Source: Clostridia bacterium (GTDB lineage Bacteria; Bacillota; Clostridia; Christensenellales; Borkfalkiaceae). From it: a stretch of DNA of 14,349 nt. A program made the position numbers and the translations under genes. The DNA lies in assembly GCA_017452305.1 (NCBI GenBank), contig JAFTMQ010000020.1, forward strand, positions 1 through 14,349, read 5' to 3'. Position 1 is the first letter of the stretch. Each line of letters starts with the position of its first letter. A model generated the notes under the pieces. That model was not told the origin of the DNA. It worked only from the letters and a program-made list of their open reading frames with translations, and ran no database searches. Shown here piece by piece: positions 6,171 through 11,640 of this stretch.

Positions 6171-7319
6171 TTAATTTTGTTTTTGGGCGTAAAAATCATA
6201 CGCCGCTTGGGTAAGGGGATAAATTTCCCCGCCTTTTTTTTGTAAAAATAACAGAGTTTGCCGCAGTGCTTCCGTCAAACACTCGTCCAAGTCCTTTCCT
6301 TTGAAGAAAAGTGTGCGCAGCTCGTCCACGCCCTCGTAATTACGCGCCGCTTCCAACATATCGGCAAGAAAAATCAGCTTTTCCAGCTCGCCCATGTTTG
6401 GCCTTGCGCTCGTGTGGTAACGGATTGCGTCAAGCACCTCGTCGTCCGTCACACCAAACCACTTTTCGGCAATGAACGCGCCCGCGAATTGATGATACAC
6501 CTCGCGCGGAATATCCCCCCACTTAATCGGTGGCATAAAGCCGTCCAAGTAGGGCGAATTTTCCTCTAAATTCTTCGCGCAGTCGTGAAAGAGCGCCGCC
6601 GCAATCGCTTTGTTTTCCGAGAGTTTAAGGGCAACCGCACGCGACGCCGCAAGCTCCGCTACTCGCAAGCTATGCGCTTGTCTTGGCGGCGTTTCCAAGC
6701 TTAACGCCCTATCCGCATTCTCGATTTTGTATAGACCTTTTTCTTGGATATATTTTTCCACGTTTTCACTAACGAGCGGTGTTAAACGCATACCTGCCCC
6801 CGCCAAAACGCGGATTTTCGTCGAAGATACCGCCGCGCCGTTGTAGGAAAAACGCTTGAATTCCACCCCGAATTTTTGGGTAAATTCCCTTTGTTCCTCT
6901 TCCCACCAACCGTCCGTTTCCGCCCTGCCGCAAACGGCGAGGGTTACGTTTTTTAAAATATCCTCGGGGTGCCGCCACGTCGGAAAATCGCGCAACATAT
7001 CCGTGCCGACAATCCAAAAAATTTCCGCGCTTGGATATTGCTCTTTAAAATGCCGACAGGTGAGATAAGTAAAGCTTGTGCCGCCTTGCGAAATTTCGTA
7101 ATCACTCACCTCCACCTTAGGGCAATCGGCAAACGCCAAACGGCACATTTCGAGCCGATCCGCATCGGGGGAAAGCTCCTTACCCGGCTTGTGCGGCGGC
7201 GCGTGCGCGGGCATCACGAACAGCTTGTCCAAGCCAAGCTCTTCAATCGCCGCCTGCGTAAGGCGTATATGCTCCGTATGCACGGGGTCGAACGACCCAC
7301 CGAAAACCGCAATCCTCAT
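6171..7319 (-). CDS. nadD: NadD-YqeK fusion: nicotinate-nucleotide adenylyltransferase plus HD-domain hydrolase
   Basis: Residues 1-195 are NadD, which adenylates nicotinate mononucleotide to deamido-NAD. GGSFDPVHTEH (7-17) carries the nucleotidyl-transferase histidines (with Glu instead of Gly at 16), and SSTKIR (165-170) binds the ATP phosphates. Residues 205-382 are a YqeK-type HD domain, a family that cleaves diadenosine tetraphosphate: His216, the HD pair His245-Asp246 in ALFHDCAK, His276, AIRYHTSARPNM with His302, and FLADMLEAAR with Asp320. In Bacillus these are adjacent separate genes; here they are one chain with a ten-residue linker and no frameshift. Start ATG 7319 is supported by the NadD N-terminus MRIAVFGGSF, with a weak AGG site. 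The gene begins an operon with rsfS under the promoter at 7442-7470. Confidence 0.95.
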   Translation of the reverse strand: MRIAVFGGSFDPVHTEHIRLTQAAIEELGLDKLFVMPAHAPPHKPGKELSPDADRLEMCRLAFADCPKVEVSDYEISQGGTSFTYLTCRHFKEQYPSAEIFWIVGTDMLRDFPTWRHPEDILKNVTLAVCGRAETDGWWEEEQREFTQKFGVEFKRFSYNGAAVSSTKIRVLAGAGMRLTPLVSENVEKYIQEKGLYKIENADRALSLETPPRQAHSLRVAELAASRAVALKLSENKAIAAALFHDCAKNLEENSPYLDGFMPPIKWGDIPREVYHQFAGAFIAEKWFGVTDDEVLDAIRYHTSARPNMGELEKLIFLADMLEAARNYEGVDELRTLFFKGKDLDECLTEALRQTLLFLQKKGGEIYPLTQAAYDFYAQKQN

Positions 7320-7351
7320 AAAACCTACTCTACTTTATTTTTTGCCAAACG

Positions 7352-7386
7352 GACGGGGAAAATCCGCCGCCAAGCGTCCACCCGTC
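7352..7386 (-). promoter_or_regulatory. Stem-loop in the nadD-yqeK leader
   Basis: The predicted leader of this operon is about 115 nt. It holds GACGGG (minus strand, 7381-7386) complementary to CCCGTC (7352-7357), with G-rich sequence between them, and a short palindrome CCGCTTTTAAGCGG at 7417-7430 near the 5' end. No known riboswitch is recognised. Confidence 0.3.
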
Positions 7387-7420
7387 AAGCGCGCCGCGTA
7401 ATTTTTTTCGCAAACGCCGC

Positions 7421-7449
7421 TTAAAAGCGGACTTTTTCTACATTATACT
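7421..7449 (+). promoter_or_regulatory. Possible promoter of the membrane protein gene at 7506
   Basis: TTAAAA (7421-7426), 17 bp, TATACT (7444-7449) on the plus strand. The -10 box overlaps that of the minus-strand nadD promoter, so the two would exclude each other. It matches consensus less well than its partner. Confidence 0.4.
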
Positions 7450-7470
7450 ATATATTTCCGTTTTTTTCAA
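7442..7470 (-). promoter_or_regulatory. Sigma-A promoter of nadD-yqeK and rsfS
   Basis: On the minus strand TTGAAA (7465-7470), 17 bp, perfect TATAAT (7442-7447), with an A-rich spacer start. Transcription would begin near 7435. Confidence 0.8.
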
Positions 7471-7505
7471 GTTTAACCGCAAAATTTTTCGGCAAAAATT
7501 AAAAT

Positions 7506-8321
7506 ATGAAAAAACTTGCTTTTATATCCGACTTAATTTTCACTTTTTGCGTAAGCTTTTTGTTTACCCTCTGCTTTTTTCGTTTTTTGCGCGTGGGGCT
7601 TTTCATCGCCATCCTGCTAAGCGCCGTTTGCGGCGCACTTACCACTTGCGCCGTCGCCACCCTTTTGCACGCCCGCCGCAAAAAATTCTTCTTGAAAAAA
7701 TCGGACGCGGAAACCAAGGAAAAGCTACTCACCCACCTCGCTCTGCTTTCCGACGAGCAATTAACCGACTATTTTTTAGAATATTTCCAAACGGAAACGC
7801 AAAACGCACCGACAAACAATGCGTGCACGGAAATGGAAAATACGAAAACGCAAAACGCACCCTGCCGACGAGAAAATTTACAGCTTGTCGTAGGGGATAA
7901 TTGCTTTTTTCTGCATTTCCGCTTTGCGCCCGTTACCGCGGACGAGGTTGCGCGCTTTTTCCGTGTGCAAACGCCGCAGGCAAAAATTCTGCTTTGCGCC
8001 GCCATCGAGCCGCAAGCCAAAGCCCTTTGCGAGAAGCTAAAAATCGGCGTGCGAACGAGCGACGAGGTATATTCCGCCCTCAAAAAAGCGGAATTTTTAC
8101 CCCAAGCCTACCTCGGCGTGGGCGAAAAAAGAAAGCGCAAATTCAAGTGCAAGCTTTGGTTTGCCAAAACCAACGCCCGCCGTTTTTTGACGAGCGCCGC
8201 CATGCTCCTACTCCTCTCGTTCCTTACGCCTTTCTTCTATTATTATTTAATTTTCGGCGTGATATTACTCCTCACCGCCGTCCTCGTGCGTATTTTCGGC
8301 TATGAGCCAACCGCGCAATAA
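7506..8321 (+). CDS. Membrane protein with two helix pairs around a soluble domain of unknown function
   Basis: 271 residues, family not recognised. An N-terminal helical hairpin (about 8-27 and 31-53) is followed by a basic patch HARRKKFFLKK, a charged region, a low-complexity linker (about 96-120), a globular domain (124-196) and a second helical hairpin (about 228-240 and 243-262). The globular part alternates strand and helix: LQLVVGDNCFFLHFRF, TADEVARFFR, AKILLCAA, QAKALCEKLKIGVRTSDEVYSALKK. This order resembles the Mrr-type restriction-endonuclease fold, but the Asp/Glu-x-Lys catalytic residues are absent. That likeness is a guess from the pattern. The basic residues place the domain in the cytoplasm. 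ATG 7506 has no ribosome site. The gene ends 13 bp from the convergent nnrD stop. Confidence 0.8.
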   Translation: MKKLAFISDLIFTFCVSFLFTLCFFRFLRVGLFIAILLSAVCGALTTCAVATLLHARRKKFFLKKSDAETKEKLLTHLALLSDEQLTDYFLEYFQTETQNAPTNNACTEMENTKTQNAPCRRENLQLVVGDNCFFLHFRFAPVTADEVARFFRVQTPQAKILLCAAIEPQAKALCEKLKIGVRTSDEVYSALKKAEFLPQAYLGVGEKRKRKFKCKLWFAKTNARRFLTSAAMLLLLSFLTPFFYYYLIFGVILLLTAVLVRIFGYEPTAQ

Positions 8322-8334
8322 ACACGAAATTACT

Positions 8335-9237
8335 TTAACCTTGCCCCTTCAACGCCATAAACGCGTCGCCTAAACGGGCGATACAATCGGTGGCCGTGAG
8401 GGAATATTCCCCTAATTTTTCCGCCGCCATATCCGCCGCGTAGCCGCAAAGAAAAGCGCCCGCGCACCCGCCGTTATATCCGCTTGCGCCCTGCGCGCAA
8501 AGCCCGACGATAACACCCGACAAAACGTCGCCGCTCCCCGCCTTGGCTTGTCCCGAATTACCCGTCGTGTTTAAGGCAATCCTCTCACCGTCCGTGATAA
8601 CGCTGTAATAATCCTTTAAAAGGACGGTAACGGAATGCGCCGCGGCGAATTTTTGCACGTCCTCGTAGTGCGTGCTATCCGTCCAATCGCAAGCCTTGAC
8701 AACACGGGAATATTCTTTGACGTGCGGCGTTAACACAACGTCGCATTTTGCATTTTTCAATAGCGTAGAAAACTCCGCTTTTTTATATACGCAAAGACTG
8801 TTTAAGCCGTCCGCGTCCAAAATTAGCCTGCCTTGATAGCGGGAAAGCAGCCAAGCCGCGCCGTCGGCAACCGCCTGCGAAACGCCCATGCCCATACCGT
8901 AAGCCACGGCGTCGTATTCGCATACTTGCCCCATACTTTCCTCGTTCAACGCGTACCTGCTACCCTCATTTGAAGATTTTAATATCACCTCGGGCGCTTT
9001 TAAAATGTAATGCGGCAAAATTTCCGACGGCACAAACAGCACCGTATAGCCCGCGCCCGAGCGCAAGCACGCCGCCGCCGACAAATACGCCGCGCCCGTA
9101 TATTCTATACTGCCTGCCACAATCGCCGCCCGTCCGTAAGTACCCTTGTGGGATTCTCGTTTCCGTTTGGGAAGCATTTTCGCGACGTCGGATTGCGTTA
9201 ACGTATACGCATACAATTTTTTAGAAATACCCGCCAT
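8335..9237 (-). CDS. nnrD: ADP-dependent NAD(P)H-hydrate dehydratase
   Basis: Repairs NAD(P)H that has been hydrated by heat or by GAPDH, dehydrating the S form at the expense of ADP. The 300 residues are a ribokinase-like YjeF C-terminal domain: HKGTYGRAAIVAG (30-42), the glycine-rich SAAACLRSGAGYT (53-65), LDADGLN (140-146), LTPHVKEYSRV (169-179), LLKDYYSVITDG (206-217) and the anion-hole/catalytic loop AGSGDVLSG with Asp237. The usual NGTPGMATGGTGD wording is altered here (NSGQAKAGSGD), but the key Gly-Asp stays. The NnrE epimerase half is not fused and is not in the window. ATG 9237 is preferred over GTG 9255 because GAGGACG lies just upstream. It is the last gene of recX-birA-nnrD, 20 bp after birA. 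No terminator is visible before the convergent gene. Confidence 0.93.
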   Translation of the reverse strand: MAGISKKLYAYTLTQSDVAKMLPKRKRESHKGTYGRAAIVAGSIEYTGAAYLSAAACLRSGAGYTVLFVPSEILPHYILKAPEVILKSSNEGSRYALNEESMGQVCEYDAVAYGMGMGVSQAVADGAAWLLSRYQGRLILDADGLNSLCVYKKAEFSTLLKNAKCDVVLTPHVKEYSRVVKACDWTDSTHYEDVQKFAAAHSVTVLLKDYYSVITDGERIALNTTGNSGQAKAGSGDVLSGVIVGLCAQGASGYNGGCAGAFLCGYAADMAAEKLGEYSLTATDCIARLGDAFMALKGQG

Positions 9238-9257
9238 AATTTCGTCCTCGCACACGC

Positions 9258-9968
9258 TTATAAACGAATGGAAACTTCCGCGCTTGTCAAACGCTTCGTT
9301 TCGCCGTCGATTTGGACGAGCAAGCCCCCTTCCTCATCTACGGAAAGCAGCTTACCGCGCGCCTCGCCATTGTTTAAAAGCAACAAAACTTCTCTGCCCA
9401 TATAGCCGATATAGGCAAGATATTCTTGCATATTCCGTTCCTTTACAAGCTCTTCGATTAGCGTTTCCCGAACCTGCTCCACAGAAAAGCGTTTGCCCGC
9501 CCGCTCCTGCATCGAGGTGGCAATCTCTTTAAGCTCCCCCTCAAAGCCGCCGTTTACGTTCAAGCCGATCCCCACCACCGACGACTGCACGTATTCGCCC
9601 GCGAAGGTGTTTTCTATCAAAATACCGCAAATTTTTTTATCGTCCACGAACACGTCGTTCGCCCACTTAATCACGGGCGACAGCCCATAGCGGCGCAGAG
9701 TTTCACATACCGCCACCGCCGCATTCGCCATAATTTGAAAGCCGTGCTTAGCGGGGAAATCCTCGTAAAAACGCAAGGCGGAAAGATACACGCCGCCGTC
9801 CTTAGAAACAAAGCTTCTGCCCTTTGTCCCCCTGCCCTTGCTCTGTCTTTTCGCGGTGATAATAAGGGGCTTTTTTTCCGCGCGTTTTTCCTTGGCATAA
9901 TCGTTCGTCGAGGGCAGCTCCTCAAAATGAACGCGCTGTATTCCGTTGTCTTCGTACTTATATTTCAT
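9258..9968 (-). CDS. birA: Biotin--[acetyl-CoA carboxylase] ligase, class I (no DNA-binding domain)
   Basis: Activates biotin with ATP and attaches it to the biotin carboxyl carrier lysine. The 236-residue chain (from ATG 9968) shows STND (20-23), the biotinyl-AMP loop KGRGTKGRSF (44-53), KWANDVFV (101-108), KKICGILIE (111-119) and VGIGLNVN (132-139), then the small SH3-like C-terminal domain (about 190-236). There is no N-terminal helix-turn-helix, so unlike Bacillus or E. coli BirA it cannot be the biotin-operon repressor. ATG 9983, five codons earlier, is the other possible start. I prefer 9968 because AGG precedes it at eight to nine bases. The start region lies in a repeated cassette and is overlapped by a short ORF (9958-10008). 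Second gene of the recX unit. Confidence 0.94.
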   Translation of the reverse strand: MKYKYEDNGIQRVHFEELPSTNDYAKEKRAEKKPLIITAKRQSKGRGTKGRSFVSKDGGVYLSALRFYEDFPAKHGFQIMANAAVAVCETLRRYGLSPVIKWANDVFVDDKKICGILIENTFAGEYVQSSVVGIGLNVNGGFEGELKEIATSMQERAGKRFSVEQVRETLIEELVKERNMQEYLAYIGYMGREVLLLLNNGEARGKLLSVDEEGGLLVQIDGETKRLTSAEVSIRL

Positions 9969-10008
9969 CGCATACCTGCCCATACCGTTTTGATTTCAAC
10001 GCGTACAT
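9958..10008 (-). CDS. Possible 16-codon leader ORF overlapping the birA start
   Basis: ATG 10008 follows AAAGGA at eight bases, directly after the recX stop, and opens a 16-residue frame (MYALKSKRYGQVCDEI) whose TAA lies within the first codons of birA in another frame. The ribosome site is better than birA's own. It could couple birA translation to recX, or it may be chance in a duplicated start region. Confidence 0.25.
   Translation of the reverse strand: MYALKSKRYGQVCDEI
9964..9992 (-). repeat. Copy 2 of the translation-start-like repeat, carrying the birA start
   Basis: Near-identical to 5696-5724. It includes the birA ribosome site and ATG 9968. A second, weaker version of the unit, GGCATGTACGCGTTGAAAT, lies about 37 bp further upstream in the recX-birA gap, so the start region looks imperfectly duplicated in tandem. 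Confidence 0.55.
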
Positions 10009-10019
10009 GCCTACGTCCT

Positions 10020-10643
10020 TTACTCCTCGTCGCAATCGCCAAACGCGGACAGCGCCGCCTTCGCCACGTCGTAGGAAAAGCCCTTGCCAAGCAAATACCG
10101 ATACGCCTTTTGCAAGCCTTCCTTATCCGCCGTTTTGCCGCGCATATATTTTTCTAAAATCCCTTTCGCCGTCTCGATTTCCGTTTCCTCATCCACCGAA
10201 GATAACGCCGCGTCAATTTTTTCGTCCGTCACGCCCTTGCCGCGCAATTCCATGCGAATCATCCGTCCGCCCTTGCGCTTTACCGCGTGCTCCACGTACG
10301 CCTCGGCATACTCCCCATCGTTGACGAAATTATAGGAACGAAGCTTGTCCATTACGTACTCCACCACGGCGGGCAAATACCCCTTTTCCGCGAGAAATTT
10401 GCGGATTTGCTTTTCCGTTTTCCGCGTAGCGGAAAGATGGGTGAGCGCCTTATCGAACGCCGTGTTTTTTTCGCTTTCAAGTTGCATATCCGCAAGCTCG
10501 CTTTCCGTGACGGTTTTGCCAACTTTTAGACGGTTTTTTACCACCGTTTCCAAGGTCAAGCAGCAACAAAAACGTCCGTCTAAATAGATATTGCACCGCG
10601 TTTTGTCCTTTACCTGCGGTAAAATGCCCGTAATCTCGTTCAC
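10020..10643 (-). CDS. recX: Recombination regulator RecX
   Basis: Binds RecA filaments and controls their activity in recombination and the SOS response. The 207 residues have a 60-residue N-terminal segment (ITGILPQ, then NIYLDGRFCCCLTLETVVKNRLKVG) followed by the three-helix repeats of the family: AFDKALTHLSATRKTEKQI (62-80), DKLRSYNFVNDGEYAEAYVEH (99-119), and the last repeats from 126 to about 200. The start is GTG 10643 with AGGGGG upstream. The frame is open to 10910, but the extra part runs through the promoter at 10683-10711 and has no family likeness. An unusual Cys-Cys-Cys run occurs at 26-28. First gene of recX-birA-nnrD; recA is not in the window, and no SOS box was recognised. 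Confidence 0.92.
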   Translation of the reverse strand: MNEITGILPQVKDKTRCNIYLDGRFCCCLTLETVVKNRLKVGKTVTESELADMQLESEKNTAFDKALTHLSATRKTEKQIRKFLAEKGYLPAVVEYVMDKLRSYNFVNDGEYAEAYVEHAVKRKGGRMIRMELRGKGVTDEKIDAALSSVDEETEIETAKGILEKYMRGKTADKEGLQKAYRYLLGKGFSYDVAKAALSAFGDCDEE

Positions 10644-10682
10644 GCACCGTCCCCCTTTCACGTTTCTATGCTTTCGCAGTTT

Positions 10683-10711
10683 ATTATACTCGATTTGAGG
10701 GAAAAAGTCAA
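10683..10711 (-). promoter_or_regulatory. Sigma-A promoter of recX-birA-nnrD
   Basis: On the minus strand TTGACT (10706-10711), 17 bp, perfect TATAAT (10683-10688), about 40 bp upstream of the recX GTG. It is the best consensus match in the window. Confidence 0.85.
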
Positions 10712-10782
10712 CCCGCGCCGACGCTCCTTTACGTAATTCCGTCCTCTGTCCAATAAAAATTTTCAAATTTCCCTCATAAACG

Positions 10783-10811
10783 TTTACTTTTTTGAAAATA
10801 TATGCTACAAT
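10783..10811 (+). promoter_or_regulatory. Promoter of the phosphoribosyltransferase gene
   Basis: TTTACT (10783-10788), 17 bp, TACAAT (10806-10811), with TGC making an extended -10. The leader would be about 50 nt; no purine riboswitch fits in it. Confidence 0.7.
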
Positions 10812-10868
10812 AATAGCAGAAAGACAACGAACGTCGCCTTTTGAAATACATTTTTGGGGGCATATCCT

Positions 10869-11408
10869 ATGAAATACCATACCGTCGATATCGCAGGGTT
10901 TGAGGCGCAACTTCCCATTCTTCCCTTACCCAGCGGCATCTCTATCGCATTTTTTAATTTGCACGGCGACAGCGCATTGACCGAGCATTCCGCAAAGGCG
11001 CTCGCACCCAAGCTCGCCGATTGCGACGTACTTATCACCGCAGAATCCAAGGGCTTACAGCTTACTCATTGCGTAGCAAGAGAGCTTGGCCATAGATATT
11101 ACGCGGTTGCAAGAAAGACGAAAAAGCTGTATATGCAGGACGGCATTGAAATCACCATTCAATCCTCTATTACAACGGGCAAGGAACAAAAGCTCTATCT
11201 TTCCAAGCACGACGTTGACCTTATCAAAGGCAAGAAAGTGGGTATTGTCGATGACGTAGTTTCCACGGGCGCGTCCTTGGCGGGATTAGAAGAGCTTGTA
11301 GAAAAGGCGGGCGCTACCGTCTATAAAAAGGCGTTCGTCCTCGCAGAAGCGGACGCGGCGGACAGAACGGACGTCATTTACCTTGCAACGATCCCCATTT
11401 TCAAGTAA
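10869..11408 (+). CDS. Apt-like phosphoribosyltransferase family protein
   Basis: A type I phosphoribosyltransferase of 179 residues. The PRPP-binding loop VGIVDDVVSTGAS is at 124-136, the base/ribose segment ITAESKGLQLTH at 56-67, and the ARKTKKLYM stretch at 81-89. The C-terminus YLATIPIFK resembles adenine phosphoribosyltransferase relatives found widely in Clostridia. True Apt has DDLLATGGT in the loop, so the substrate is left open: adenine salvage is possible, as is another purine or a regulatory role. Start ATG 10869 has GGGGG eight bases upstream; the TTG at 10854 in the same frame overlaps that site and is rejected. It is a single-gene unit with its own promoter, opposite recX, and ends in the terminator at 11444-11475. 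Confidence 0.88.
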   Translation: MKYHTVDIAGFEAQLPILPLPSGISIAFFNLHGDSALTEHSAKALAPKLADCDVLITAESKGLQLTHCVARELGHRYYAVARKTKKLYMQDGIEITIQSSITTGKEQKLYLSKHDVDLIKGKKVGIVDDVVSTGASLAGLEELVEKAGATVYKKAFVLAEADAADRTDVIYLATIPIFK

Positions 11409-11443
11409 TTTGACAAAATTAACCATAAAAACCGTAAAATTAG

Positions 11444-11475
11444 GCAACGAATTTTATTCGTTGCTTTCTTTTTTT
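11444..11475 (+). terminator. Strong intrinsic terminator after the phosphoribosyltransferase gene
   Basis: GCAACGAA (11444-11451) pairs perfectly with TTCGTTGC (11457-11464) around a five-base loop and is followed by TTTCTTTTTTT. It separates this gene from the next transcription unit. Confidence 0.9.
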
Positions 11476-11485
11476 CAAAAACCCC

Positions 11486-11514
11486 TTGCTTTTTTTGTTT
11501 TTATGCTGTATAAT
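11486..11514 (+). promoter_or_regulatory. Promoter of the giant repeat protein gene
   Basis: TTGCTT (11486-11491), 17 bp, perfect TATAAT (11509-11514), shortly after the preceding terminator. It gives a leader of about 120 nt. Confidence 0.75.
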
Positions 11515-11589
11515 GAAATTATTATTACATAATAAAACTCGGCGAAGGCGCATTTTTAATCTACGCCCCACCAACCAAAATAACCGCGA

Positions 11590-11617
11590 TGGCGACCGTA
11601 AAGCATTACAACCGCCA
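11590..11617 (+). promoter_or_regulatory. Hairpin in the leader of the repeat protein gene
   Basis: TGGCG (11590-11594) pairs with CGCCA (11613-11617) and, inside a symmetric ACC/AAC internal loop, GTAA pairs with TTAC around AGCA. It ends ten bases before the perfect ribosome site AGGAGGT (11628-11634). A 15-codon frame (ATG 11589 to TAA 11634-11636) crosses it and ends inside that site, but has no ribosome site of its own. Confidence 0.4.
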
Positions 11618-11640
11618 CCGACTTATTAGGAGGTAAGTAT

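Noticed and set aside
10812..10868. Purine riboswitch before the phosphoribosyltransferase gene
   Set aside because: The leader is about 50 nt and shows no three-way-junction pairing.
10644..10910. N-terminal extension of RecX
   Set aside because: It crosses the TTGACT-17-TATAAT promoter and lacks RecX likeness; GTG 10643 has AGGGGG.
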